From Candidatus Latescibacterota bacterium (GTDB lineage: Bacteria > Latescibacterota > UBA2968 > UBA8231), in contig JAJDUT010000021.1 of the NCBI GenBank assembly GCA_022826515.1, positions 7,997 to 71,996 on the forward strand: a stretch of 64,000 bases of DNA, given 5' to 3'. How positions within the stretch are numbered: position 1 is the first letter of the stretch; each line of letters starts with the position of its first letter. Of this stretch, positions 33,598 to 42,524 are shown piece by piece. Under the pieces are notes generated by a model, which saw nothing but the letters and a program-made list of their open reading frames with translations, was not told the DNA's origin and searched no databases. Position numbers and translations under genes: made by a program.

Positions 33598-34587
33598 ATG
33601 AGTAAGACTAAAACATGGCTGCTGTGCGCCCTATTGGTCGCCGCTTGCGGGCAGCCGGACGATGCGCCCGATAAACTCAAGATCGGCTACGTCATCAACT
33701 TCATGTCGCACGAGTGGTATCAAAACATCAGCAAATCGGCGACAGCGCGAGCGGCCGAGTTGGATGTCGAGCTGATCGTCGCCGATGCCAACCTCGACGT
33801 GGCCGCGCAAATCTCCAAAGCCGAAAACCTGCTCGCCCAAGGGGTCGAGGTGCTGGTTTTGTCGCCGGTGGACGCCAAGGCACTGGGACCGATAGTGCGG
33901 CAGGCCAAGGCCGCAGGTACCAAGGTGATTACCGAATCCAACCCCGTGTCCGAGGCCGTCAGCTACGTGGGAATCGACAACTACGCAGGTGGAATCAAGG
34001 CCGGCGAGTGGTTTGCCAGCTATGCTGTAGAAAAGGGCCTCGCCCCCAAGATCCTCATCGTCGGTTTCCCCAACTTTGAGGACTGCCGACAGCGGGTCGA
34101 TGGCTTCAAAGACGCGCTCGCCGCTTCGGGTCTGACCCATGAGATCGTCCAAGAAGTCGATGGACAGGGCCTCAAGGAAAAGGCGTTCAAGGTGGCGCAG
34201 GACGCGCTGACGGCCAACCCGCAGATCAACGTGATCTATGGCATCAACGACGATTCGACGACCGGCGGCATGGCGGCCTACAAGGCGGCCGGATTGGACG
34301 AAGCGGCGCTGACGGCAATCGGCTTCGGCTTCGAGGGCACTGTGGGACAGACGGCCCTCACCGGCGACACGCCCTATGCAGCGGCGCTGGCGATGTTCCC
34401 GAATTTCGTCGGAAGCGCGCTCATCGATGCGGCGGTACAACTAGCGCGTGGTGAGCAGCTACCCGACCATTACGAGACGCCGACCATCGTCGTCACCCGC
34501 GACAATATCAGCCGCTTCTACGACACGAGCACCGAGCCGCCCTTCGCGCTCAAGGTGGATGCGGTGCGGGCCTTGATGCCGCAATGA
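33598..34587 (+). CDS. Ribose-type sugar ABC transporter substrate-binding lipoprotein
   Basis: A 329-residue periplasmic-binding protein of the RbsB/LacI-like type. The lipoprotein signal ends LLVAAC (cysteine 17). Features include KIGYVINFMSHEWYQN, ISKAENLLAQGVEVLVLSP, KVITESNPV, SYVGIDNYAGG and VIYGINDDSTTGG. It should bind a monosaccharide or polyol. The TGA overlaps the permease start (ATGA). Confidence 0.9.
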   Translation: MSKTKTWLLCALLVAACGQPDDAPDKLKIGYVINFMSHEWYQNISKSATARAAELDVELIVADANLDVAAQISKAENLLAQGVEVLVLSPVDAKALGPIVRQAKAAGTKVITESNPVSEAVSYVGIDNYAGGIKAGEWFASYAVEKGLAPKILIVGFPNFEDCRQRVDGFKDALAASGLTHEIVQEVDGQGLKEKAFKVAQDALTANPQINVIYGINDDSTTGGMAAYKAAGLDEAALTAIGFGFEGTVGQTALTGDTPYAAALAMFPNFVGSALIDAAVQLARGEQLPDHYETPTIVVTRDNISRFYDTSTEPPFALKVDAVRALMPQ

Positions 34588-35555
34588 GCCGCTTTCTGTC
34601 GCGGATGCTCCACAGCGAGCAGGCCGGGCTGTTGCTGGCGCTGGTCTTGCTCTGCGTGGGGATTTCCCTGCTGACGCCAGTATTCTTTACCGCCGTCAAT
34701 ATCAAGAACGTGCTGCGCGACGCCTCGCTGGTGGCCATCGCCGGAATCGGCATGGTGATGATCATCCTGCTCGGCGAGATCGACCTGAGCGTCGGCTCTA
34801 CCCAAGCAGTGGCCGGGATCATCGCCGTGGCCGTGCTCAATCAGTTTGAAAGTGTAACGCTGGCGCTGATCGCCGCACTCGCCGCCGGAGCACTTGTCGG
34901 CCTGTGCAACGGATTGCTGGTCACCAAGGCCGGTATCAACTCCCTGATCGCGACTTTGGGCATGATGGCCATTTTGCGCGGCGCAGCTATGGTCAGCACC
35001 CAAGCGGTGTCGATCCAAGGCAAAGTAGAAGGCTTCATCGAAGTGGGCACCGGACACTTGGGGCCGATCCCGATCCCAGTGCTGGTGACCTTTGTCCTCT
35101 TGGGGCTGTTTTACTACGTCCTCCACCACACCATCCTCGGCCGCTATATCTACGCCATCGGCGGCAATATCCAAGCGGCGCGGCTCGCGGGCTTGGCCGT
35201 CGATCGCACGCGCGTCTTAGTCTTCGTGCTCGGCGGCGTACTAGCGGCGCTGAGCGCTTTCATCTTAGCCTCGCGCCTCAACTCCGGGCAGCCGAATGCC
35301 GGCCTGGGGTTTGAGTTGCAGGTAATCGCCGCGGTGATCTTGGGCGGCATCAGCCTGACGGGCGGCGTGGGCACGCTCGGCGGCGCGTTCATCGGCATCC
35401 TGATTCTGACGGTGCTCTCCAACGGTTTGGTGCTGTTGAACGTGTCGTCCTTCTACCACGACATTGCGCGCGGCGCAGTAATTATCCTCGCCGTGTATCT
35501 GGACACCCGCCGCAAGCAAAGCCTCTTGCGACGGCTGCTCGCACCTCCGACATGA
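34584..35555 (+). CDS. Ribose-type sugar ABC transporter permease (RbsC-like)
   Basis: A 323-residue permease with about ten membrane segments. Family features are ASLVAIAGIGMVMIIL, GEIDLSVGS, NGLLVTKAGINSLIATLGM and the YAIGGNIQAARLAG/ILGGISLTGGVGTLGG stretches. It is joined by 4-bp overlaps to the binding protein and the ATPase, forming a complete operon of the carbohydrate-uptake-2 type. Confidence 0.92.
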   Translation: MSRFLSRMLHSEQAGLLLALVLLCVGISLLTPVFFTAVNIKNVLRDASLVAIAGIGMVMIILLGEIDLSVGSTQAVAGIIAVAVLNQFESVTLALIAALAAGALVGLCNGLLVTKAGINSLIATLGMMAILRGAAMVSTQAVSIQGKVEGFIEVGTGHLGPIPIPVLVTFVLLGLFYYVLHHTILGRYIYAIGGNIQAARLAGLAVDRTRVLVFVLGGVLAALSAFILASRLNSGQPNAGLGFELQVIAAVILGGISLTGGVGTLGGAFIGILILTVLSNGLVLLNVSSFYHDIARGAVIILAVYLDTRRKQSLLRRLLAPPT

Positions 35556-37036
35556 CGCCGCTACTGTCCCTAGAGGACATCCACAAGCGCTTCCCCGGCG
35601 TCTATGCACTCAAGGGCGTTGACTTTGAAGTGCGACCGGGAGAAGTCCACGCGCTAGTCGGCGAAAACGGCGCTGGCAAAAGCACCTTGATCAAAATCGC
35701 GGCTGGCGTGTACCACCGCGACCAAGGCCGCTACCAGATCGCGGGCCGTCCCGTAGATATCCGCCATCCGCGTCAAGCCCTGGACCACGGCCTTGCAGTC
35801 GTTTATCAAGAATTAGAACTAGTCCCTTCGCTGTCGGTCGCCGAGAATCTGTTCTTCGGTCGCCTGCCGCACGGACGCGGTGGCCGCGTCCAGTGGAACG
35901 CGCTCTACGACGCTTCGGCAACGCTATTGGACGAGGTCGGGCTGGCGGTCGATCCGCAAACTAAGGTCGGCCATCTCGGCGTGGCCGCTCAGCAATTGGT
36001 CGAGATCGCGCGAGCGCTGGCGTGCGACGCCCAGATAATCATCATGGACGAGCCAACCTCGGCCCTGAGCACGCGCGAGATCGACAAGCTCTTTGCGCTC
36101 ATTGCCCGGCTCAAGGCGCGAGGCGTCGGCGTGGTCTATGTATCGCATAAGCTCGCCGAGGTCATGGCGCTGGCCGACCGGGTGACGGTCTTGCGCGACG
36201 GCGAGCGCGTCGCTTGCGAACAGGCCGCCGACCTCGACGAGGAGCAGCTCATCGCGCTGATGGTCGGACGGGAGTTGGGGCAAGGTTTTCCCGCAGCCGA
36301 CCGTACACCGGGACCGTGTGCGCTGGAAGTAGAAGGACTGACCACGGACCGAGTGCAGGATATTTCCTTCCGGGTATGCGCTGGAGAAATCGTCGGCTTC
36401 TCCGGACTAATGGGCGCGGGGCGGACCGAACTAGCGCGAGCCGTGATAGGCGCAGATCGCCGCCGCGCTGGAACCATCACCATCGACGAAGTCACCGTAC
36501 CAGCGAACGCACCGCCGCAGGCGCGCACCCTCGGGTTGGGCCTAGTACCAGAAGATCGCCGGGCCGACGGCCTCTTCGCGCAGCAGAGCGTGCGTGCAAA
36601 CGCGAGCGTCGCAGCCTTAGAACAATTCTGCCGCGTCGGCCACGTGCAGGTAGGCGTGGAGCGGCAGCAGGTCGGCGCACTCGTCGCACGCCTGCGCCTG
36701 CGTCCCCCCGACCAAGAGCAGACCATCGCGCGGCTCAGCGGCGGCAATCAGCAAAAGGCACTGCTGGCCCGCTGGCTACTCAAGGAAAATTTGCGAGTGC
36801 TGCTCGTCGATGAGCCAACCCGGGGAATCGATGTCGGTGCCAAGGCCGAGATTTACCAATTGCTAGACGGGCTGGCGCGCCAAGGACTGGCAATCGTGGT
36901 CCTCTCCTCGGAAATGCCCGAAATTCTAGGGCTGTGCGACCGAGTGTACGTGATGCGCGAGGGGCGGATCGCCGCCGAATACGCACGGGCCGAGGCCACG
37001 CCAGAAAAACTCTTGGCCAGCGCCCTGCCGATGTAG
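35552..37036 (+). CDS. Ribose-type sugar ABC transporter ATP-binding protein (RbsA-like)
   Basis: A 494-residue double-domain ATPase. The first nucleotide-binding domain has Walker A GENGAGKSTL near residue 38, and Walker B IIIMDEPTSAL near 166. The second has a degenerate Walker A (GLMGAGRTELA), the signature LSGGNQQKALLARWL and Walker B LLVDEPTRGIDVG. A degenerate second Walker A is normal for this class. It closes the carbohydrate-uptake-2-type operon started at 33598. Confidence 0.93.
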   Translation: MTPLLSLEDIHKRFPGVYALKGVDFEVRPGEVHALVGENGAGKSTLIKIAAGVYHRDQGRYQIAGRPVDIRHPRQALDHGLAVVYQELELVPSLSVAENLFFGRLPHGRGGRVQWNALYDASATLLDEVGLAVDPQTKVGHLGVAAQQLVEIARALACDAQIIIMDEPTSALSTREIDKLFALIARLKARGVGVVYVSHKLAEVMALADRVTVLRDGERVACEQAADLDEEQLIALMVGRELGQGFPAADRTPGPCALEVEGLTTDRVQDISFRVCAGEIVGFSGLMGAGRTELARAVIGADRRRAGTITIDEVTVPANAPPQARTLGLGLVPEDRRADGLFAQQSVRANASVAALEQFCRVGHVQVGVERQQVGALVARLRLRPPDQEQTIARLSGGNQQKALLARWLLKENLRVLLVDEPTRGIDVGAKAEIYQLLDGLARQGLAIVVLSSEMPEILGLCDRVYVMREGRIAAEYARAEATPEKLLASALPM

Positions 37037-37106
37037 GGGCATCCCTTGTGGGCGCCCTTGCTTTAGGACCTGGACAACCACGAGGGTTGCCCCTACAATC
37101 CGGGGG

Positions 37107-37124
37107 CTGCGTCCATCTGCGGAT
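37107..37124 (-). repeat. Dispersed 18-bp repeat
   Basis: CTGCGTCCATCTGCGGAT is the exact reverse complement of 16105-16122 and resembles 49966-49992. Just upstream (37037-37102), GC-rich text contains the inverted pair GGGCAT...GGGCGCCC and CAACCACGAGGGTTG, also repeat-like. Confidence 0.55.
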
Positions 37125-37160
37125 TATCTTATGTAGTCCCTAACCACTAAGAGGTGCAAC

Positions 37161-38195
37161 GTGAAAATCCTAATCACCGGCGGTACCGGCCGCGTCGGAG
37201 CCAATTTGGCCAGAGCTTTGCTCGACAAAGGGCACGACATCCGCTCGTTTGTCTATCCCGGCGACCAAAGCCGCGCCCACAAGCTCGACAGCTTTGACCG
37301 CGTCGAAACCATCGAAGGCGATTTGCGCAATCTCGCCGACGTGCGCCGTGCCGTCGAGGGAGTCGATGCGGTGTACCACATTGCCGCAGCCTTTGGCGGC
37401 CCCTTCGACAACCGCGAATACCTCGAAATTAACGGCATGGGCACCATCAACGTGCTAGAGTCCATCCGCGAGCTAACGCCCAATCTGCACCGCTTGGTCT
37501 ATGCCTCCACCGAGGCGATCTACTGGGAGAACCCCTACAACGGCCGCTGCTTTGAAGAGCCAATCCGCGAAGACCAAGTCGCCCGCTACCAGACGATGCC
37601 CTACTTCCTGACCAAGTGGATTGGCGAGGAGCTGGTGATGAGCTACAACCTCCAGTTCGGGCTACCGTCGGTGACCACACGCTTTGCCACGATAATCGAG
37701 CCGGGGGAATTCCTCGACGAAAACGGCTTGCCGCATCTGTTTTTGTTCGGGCCGGTTTACGAGCAGTTCAAGGACCGAGAGGGAGCCGAGGAGCTCAAGA
37801 CACTGTGGACGGGCGAGGAGCAGTTCTTGCTATCGCGCAATCCAGACGGACGGCCCTATCGGCAGCAATTTGCCGACGTGCGCGACATCGTCCAAGGGCT
37901 AGTGTTGGCACTGGAGCGGGACGAGGCCGTGGGCGAGGTGTTCAACTTAGGCGGGGCCGCGCTGTTCGATTGGGGCGAGACCGTACCCTATCTCGCCGAG
38001 CGCTTCGGATTGGGGTACGCCGATGCGCGGCGGCCGGATTGGAACTACTTCGAGCTGGATTTGACGAACATCAAGCAAAAGTTGGGGTTTGAACCCAAGC
38101 ACGACTTAGCGAGCATTCTCGACGCGGCTGAGGCCATGCGGCGCGGGGAGGACGTGGGGATTATCCCGACGGGCGTGCGCTTCGGGCAAGCGTAG
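37161..38195 (+). CDS. NAD-dependent epimerase/dehydratase (extended SDR)
   Basis: A 344-residue extended SDR starting at GTG 37161 behind AAGAGGTG. The glycine-rich motif KILITGGTGRVGANL is at residues 2-16, IEGDLRNLADVRRAV provides the acidic residue of the NAD site, VDAVYHIAA follows, and the catalytic tyrosine/lysine pair is in YFLTKWIGEEL. The C-terminal half is substrate-specific (QFADVRDIVQGLVLALE). It follows the ribose-type transporter and may act on the imported sugar, but the 124-bp gap means a separate promoter is possible. Confidence 0.88.
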   Translation: MKILITGGTGRVGANLARALLDKGHDIRSFVYPGDQSRAHKLDSFDRVETIEGDLRNLADVRRAVEGVDAVYHIAAAFGGPFDNREYLEINGMGTINVLESIRELTPNLHRLVYASTEAIYWENPYNGRCFEEPIREDQVARYQTMPYFLTKWIGEELVMSYNLQFGLPSVTTRFATIIEPGEFLDENGLPHLFLFGPVYEQFKDREGAEELKTLWTGEEQFLLSRNPDGRPYRQQFADVRDIVQGLVLALERDEAVGEVFNLGGAALFDWGETVPYLAERFGLGYADARRPDWNYFELDLTNIKQKLGFEPKHDLASILDAAEAMRRGEDVGIIPTGVRFGQA

Positions 38196-38304
38196 TGGTG
38201 CGCCAAAATTCCCCGTTATGAGAAGAAGTTAGATATATGAACATTCCTGTATTCGTGGCGAGTAAAGCTAGTGTTGCGTTGGAATTTCCCATTGTGAGGA
38301 GAAC

Positions 38305-39921
38305 ATGATCGAAGGACACCAAGTACTAGCCGACCGCGGCGCTGTGTCCGCCCAGCAGCCAGCCGCGGCGCGCATTGGCGCGCAGATATTGGCCCAAGGC
38401 GGCAACGCCATGGATGCAGCCGCAGCCACTAGTTTGGCCTGCTGCATGTTGGCCCCCCAATCCAACGGCATCGGCGGCTACATGTCAGCGGCGGTCGTTT
38501 TGGAAGGTTCCACCGACCGCGTCTGGTCGCTCGACGCCAATGCCGTAGCCCCGGCCACAGCCCACGAACACATGTACGACATTCTGCCGGCCCGCCGCGA
38601 CAACATGTGCACCAACGAAAAGGAATACGCCTGTAGCGTCCGCGACGATGCCAACGTGTACGGCCCCCAGTCCGTAGCCGTCCCCGGCCAAATGGCCGGC
38701 ATGGGCTTTTTGCACGAGCGCTGGGGAAAGTTGCCTTGGGACGCGATTGTCGCCCCGGCTCAAGGACTCCTCGCCGACGGCTTTCCCTACGGCCCAGCCC
38801 TAGCCGGTGCCATCCGCAGCCAAGAAGCCATTCTGCGCCGCTTCCCCGCAACTTTCAGCCACCTCGCTCCGCAAGGCGAGTTGCCTAGCCCCGACGACAT
38901 TTGGCATCGCCCCGACATGGAGCGCACCTTAGCGCGTCTGGCTCAAGCCGGCTGGCGCGACTTTTACGACGGCGAATTGGGCCGCACCATCGGCGATTAT
39001 GTCCAAGCCAGCGGCGGTGCTCTCACCCGCGAGGATATGGCTGCTTTTGCACCGCGCCTGACCGATCCGTACCAAATCACCTACCGCGACGTGCCAGTGT
39101 ACGGACCAATTTTGCCCAACGGCTGCCTCTCCGCCCTACAGATTCTGCACATGTTGGAATGCCTGCCCGTGATACCCGACGACCAAGCCTTGTACTGGCA
39201 CCAGCTAGCCGAGGTCGTCAAACAGGCTTGGCGCGACCGCCTGCGCTACGTCGGCGACCCCGATTTCGTCGATGTGCCGGTGGAGCGCTTGCTGAGCAAG
39301 GACTACGCCGCCGGCCGCGTCGAAGCTCTGCGGCAATTCCCCGAGCATGTCGATCAACAAGTGTACGAAGCCTCGGGTCCAGCCGTCTCCGAAACCCTGC
39401 ACGTATCGGCCGCAGACGCCGAGGGCAATCTCGTCGGCATTACCATCACCCAAGGCGGAGCTTTTGGCTCCTGTTTCACCGTACCGGACACGGGCATTAT
39501 TTTGGGCCACGGCATGTGCCGTTTGGACCCTCGCCCCGGTCGGGCCAATTCCGTGTCTGCGCACAAGCGTCCACTCAACAACGTGGTCCCCATGATCTTG
39601 CGTCTGCCCCAGCGCGACGTGGCCATCGGCCTACCCGGCGGTCGCCGCATCATCAGCGTCGGTGCCCAACTCGGCCAGCGCATTATCGACTTCAACGCCA
39701 CCGCCTTGGGAGCCGCCACAGCCTCCCGACTCAATGCCGAAGCCCAAGAACCCCTCGAACTAAAGCGCGGCATCGACCCGGCGATTGTGCAAGCCCTAAA
39801 AGAAATGGGCCACCGAGTGCATGTAAGAGAAGAGGTGGCCGGCGGTGCGCACGGTGCCGAGGTGCTCAAAAGCGAAGGCAAGGTACGCGCTGGGGGCAAT
39901 GGCTGGGCCGCGGGCGTGTAG
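38305..39921 (+). CDS. Gamma-glutamyltransferase family protein
   Basis: A 538-residue Ntn-hydrolase family member with a clear ribosome-binding site (GAGGAGAAC) before ATG 38305. It has ARIGAQILAQGGNAMDAAAA near residue 20, SNGIGGYM, and VPGQMAGMGFLHERWGKL. The candidate nucleophile is the threonine in SETLHVSAADAEGNL near residue 363, and the second conserved block is RPLNNVVPMILR. It is not closely similar to the paralogue at 8110-9720. No signal peptide is seen. A role in hydrolysis of gamma-glutamyl compounds, or as an acylase of related type, is likely. Confidence 0.87.
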   Translation: MIEGHQVLADRGAVSAQQPAAARIGAQILAQGGNAMDAAAATSLACCMLAPQSNGIGGYMSAAVVLEGSTDRVWSLDANAVAPATAHEHMYDILPARRDNMCTNEKEYACSVRDDANVYGPQSVAVPGQMAGMGFLHERWGKLPWDAIVAPAQGLLADGFPYGPALAGAIRSQEAILRRFPATFSHLAPQGELPSPDDIWHRPDMERTLARLAQAGWRDFYDGELGRTIGDYVQASGGALTREDMAAFAPRLTDPYQITYRDVPVYGPILPNGCLSALQILHMLECLPVIPDDQALYWHQLAEVVKQAWRDRLRYVGDPDFVDVPVERLLSKDYAAGRVEALRQFPEHVDQQVYEASGPAVSETLHVSAADAEGNLVGITITQGGAFGSCFTVPDTGIILGHGMCRLDPRPGRANSVSAHKRPLNNVVPMILRLPQRDVAIGLPGGRRIISVGAQLGQRIIDFNATALGAATASRLNAEAQEPLELKRGIDPAIVQALKEMGHRVHVREEVAGGAHGAEVLKSEGKVRAGGNGWAAGV

Positions 39922-39931
39922 ATCTCCTTAT

Positions 39932-39981
39932 GGGTGATTATCACCCTTGACGTGGGTGATTATCACCCATATCATGGGTAT
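39932..39981 (+). promoter_or_regulatory. Promoter with two identical 15-bp palindromic operators
   Basis: GGGTGATTATCACCC occurs twice, 39932-39946 and 39954-39968, with centres 22 bp apart (two helical turns). TTGACG (39947-39952) lies between them, followed by exactly 17 bp and TATCAT (39970-39975). The second operator fills the spacer between -35 and -10. Transcription would start about 6-7 bp after the -10, at the ATG of 39982, giving a leaderless mRNA. Confidence 0.75.
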
Positions 39982-41211
39982 ATGAACACGAATCGCCTGC
40001 TACCTCGATTTGCTTCCGCGAGCGTGGAGCGAGCGCTGCGGGTTATGCCTGTGGCTGTTCTCACTGGCGCACGACAGACCGGCAAGAGCACCCTCGCCCG
40101 CATGCATCCCATCGGGGCAAGCCGATCTTACTTCACCCTAGACGATTACAGCGTCCTCGAACAAGCTCAACGCGAACCAGATGCTCTTGTTGCTCGGGCC
40201 GTGCAGATCACGCTTGATGAGGTGCAGCGGGTGCCGCATGTGCTGCTCGCCATCAAGCGCCTCGTTGACGAAGATCGAATTGCTGGTCGTTTCCTCCTGA
40301 CTGGGTCGGCGAATCTGCTGCTTATGAAGGAGGTGGGTGAAACGCTGGCTGGCCGCGCTAGCTACTTGACGCTCTGGCCCATGACCCGTCGCGAGCAACG
40401 CGGGTTGGCTAGGCCTGGTCTGTGGACAGAGCTTGTAGATGAGCCCCCTACTGCATGGCGGGATGTGCTGCTCGCGGAGCCAGCCGAAGCAGAGCCGTGG
40501 CAGGCCCTTGCTCGACGCGGAGGTTATCCTGTCCCAGCCCATGAGTTGAGCGATGATGACGACAGGCAGCTATGGTTCGAAGGCTACGCGGCTACCTACT
40601 TGGAGCGGGATATCCCGCGTCTGTCCCCTATCGCAAGCATAATCGACCTGCGGAGGTTGATGACGGCAGCCTGTCTGCGCCTTGGAGGGCTATTAAACCA
40701 AGCAGACCTAGCCCGGGACGTACATCTTGCCCCCTCCACAGTGCAGCGTTATCTCAACTTGCTAGAGGTGTCGTTCCAATTGGTGCGCCTGCCATCGTAT
40801 TCTGTCAACAGGACGAAACGGCTGATCAAGTCATCCAAACTCTACTGGGGCGACACCGGGTTGGCTTTGCACTTAGCGGGCGATGCACATCCTCGCGGCG
40901 AGCACCTAGAGAACATAGTGCTCTGCGACCTGCTCGCTTGGGCCTCTACTCGCGTTGCAAAAACAGAGATTCTCTTTTGGCGTACCACCAAGGGTGCCGA
41001 AGTCGATTTCGTCATTGAAACGGGTCGATGTCTGCTGCCCGTAGAAGTGAAGGCCGCCGCAAGCATCCATCTCGGCGATGTGCGACATCTGCATACGTTC
41101 CTAGATGAGTACTCCGATATGGCGCAGTGTGGAATCATTCTCTACGATGGCGAAGAAACGTTCTGGCTCACTGACCGCGTACTCGCTGCACCGTGGTGGC
41201 GCGTGGTCTGA
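39982..41211 (+). CDS. ATP-binding protein, AAA_14/DUF4143 family
   Basis: A 409-residue protein starting at ATG 39982 (MNTNRLLPRFASASVERALR). An upstream in-frame ATG at 39934 lies inside the operator and is unlikely. Walker A GARQTGKST is at residues 29-37, Walker B-like VQITLDEVQRVP near 74, FLLTGSANLL near 106, and the C-terminal GAEVDFVIETGRCLLPVEVK has the PD-(D/E)xK-like pattern. It shares the architecture of the protein at 2719-3975 but is a distant paralogue. The function is unknown. It is tightly controlled by two palindromes overlapping its promoter, presumably by itself or a dedicated repressor. No ribosome-binding site precedes the ATG. Confidence 0.88.
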   Translation: MNTNRLLPRFASASVERALRVMPVAVLTGARQTGKSTLARMHPIGASRSYFTLDDYSVLEQAQREPDALVARAVQITLDEVQRVPHVLLAIKRLVDEDRIAGRFLLTGSANLLLMKEVGETLAGRASYLTLWPMTRREQRGLARPGLWTELVDEPPTAWRDVLLAEPAEAEPWQALARRGGYPVPAHELSDDDDRQLWFEGYAATYLERDIPRLSPIASIIDLRRLMTAACLRLGGLLNQADLARDVHLAPSTVQRYLNLLEVSFQLVRLPSYSVNRTKRLIKSSKLYWGDTGLALHLAGDAHPRGEHLENIVLCDLLAWASTRVAKTEILFWRTTKGAEVDFVIETGRCLLPVEVKAAASIHLGDVRHLHTFLDEYSDMAQCGIILYDGEETFWLTDRVLAAPWWRVV

Positions 41212-41240
41212 AACTACTATCTAACATACAGGAGAAAAAA

Positions 41241-42371
41241 ATGAAAATTACTGACTTGCAGGTGATGCGGATGGGGTCGGAAGGGACCAACAATTGGCTG
41301 TTCGTGAAAATTGAGACCGACGCCGGTATTCACGGCTGGGGCGAGGCCAGCCTGCAATACAAAGACGACGCCTTGACCGGCGAGTTTGCGGCGTTCAAGC
41401 GCTTTCTGATTGGCAAAAATCCATTTGAGATCGAGCGGATCTGGACTTCGCTGTATCGGCGCGTGACGTGGTCGGGGGGAGCGGTAACAACGAGTGCGAT
41501 CAGTGCAATTGATCTGGCTTTGTGGGACATTAAGGGTAAAGCCTTTGACGTCCCAGTGTACGAGTTGTTAGGTGGAAAATCGCACGACAAAATTCGCATG
41601 TACGCCAATGGCTGGCCGCGAAAGAACAACACACCTGAAGGAATCGCCGAGGGCGTAAAACGAGTAGTAGATCAAGGCTATGAGGCGTTGAAGTTTTACC
41701 CTTTTAGAGGTACACAGGTGGCCACCATCGAGCGCATTCAGCACGGCGTCGCCCTTGTGGAAGCGGCACGCGAAGCTGCTGGATCGCAAATTGAAATAGG
41801 AATTGACATTCGCGCACGGTTAAATATATGGAGCGCACGGCGTGTGGCGCAGGAATTGGAGCCTTATAACATTGCATGGATGGAAGAGCCGATTTTGTGG
41901 GATAATCCAGAAGCGCTGGCGCAATTTGCCCACGAGGTAAATGTGCCTATTGCGACGGGTGAGCAGTTGTACACTCGCTGGGATTTTCGTGCGTTGTTGG
42001 AACTGAATGCAGTCGGAATCATTCAGCCGGATATTTGTCATGCAGGCGGCATCACTGAATTGAAGAAAATTGCCGCAATGGCCGAAACGTATTACGTGAC
42101 GGTCGCACCACACAATTCCAATGGGCCGATTTCAACAATCGCCAGCTTGCATTTAGATCTGTGTATTCACAACAGTTTGATGCAGGAAATTTTTGTGTCG
42201 TCCATTGATCGATACAACAAAGTGCTTACGCAGCCTATTGAAGTAATCGATGGACATTGTGTACCACCTGAAGGTCCAGGTTGGGGCGTAGAGTTGCGAG
42301 AAGATTTTATGGAACAACATCCGCCGAAATCGTTTACGCCGATTGAGTCTGAACCGTATGTGGAATTTTAA
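41241..42371 (+). CDS. Mandelate racemase/muconate-lactonizing enzyme family dehydratase
   Basis: A 376-residue enolase-superfamily protein; ATG 41241 has AGGAG upstream. The N-terminal lid (MKITDLQVMRMG ... VKIETDAGIHGWGEAS) and the barrel metal ligands are visible: D in IGIDIRAR, E in WMEEPIL and E in IATGEQLYTRW, then PHNSNGPIS with the catalytic histidine. It resembles galactonate-type sugar-acid dehydratases, which make 2-keto-3-deoxy acids for an aldolase; two aldolases are encoded nearby. Its codon use is more AT-rich than the genes around it, so it may have been acquired. It ends near a strong bidirectional terminator. Confidence 0.88.
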   Translation: MKITDLQVMRMGSEGTNNWLFVKIETDAGIHGWGEASLQYKDDALTGEFAAFKRFLIGKNPFEIERIWTSLYRRVTWSGGAVTTSAISAIDLALWDIKGKAFDVPVYELLGGKSHDKIRMYANGWPRKNNTPEGIAEGVKRVVDQGYEALKFYPFRGTQVATIERIQHGVALVEAAREAAGSQIEIGIDIRARLNIWSARRVAQELEPYNIAWMEEPILWDNPEALAQFAHEVNVPIATGEQLYTRWDFRALLELNAVGIIQPDICHAGGITELKKIAAMAETYYVTVAPHNSNGPISTIASLHLDLCIHNSLMQEIFVSSIDRYNKVLTQPIEVIDGHCVPPEGPGWGVELREDFMEQHPPKSFTPIESEPYVEF

Positions 42372-42457
42372 GGCGCAGGTGTTCTGTGAGAATTGGGGAT
42401 TATACCGACGGAGGTGATTCGAGAAAGCGGAGAAAAAATCGACGAAAAGCTAACGAC

Positions 42458-42492
42458 CGGCCTCCGCGTCATGTGCGACGACGCGGAGGCCG
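42458..42492. terminator. Bidirectional hairpin terminator
   Basis: CGGCCTCCGCGTC (42458-42470) and GACGCGGAGGCCG (42480-42492) form a perfect 13-bp stem with a 9-nt loop between two convergent genes. The following T-rich text is weak on the plus strand (ATTTATTA) and moderate on the minus strand. Confidence 0.75.
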
Positions 42493-42524
42493 ATTTATTA
42501 CTACTACACCATTTTCGACATAGC

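Noticed and set aside
33631..34440. Minus-strand open frame (269 codons)
   Set aside because: Antisense to the ribose-type binding protein with its lipoprotein signal and family motifs.
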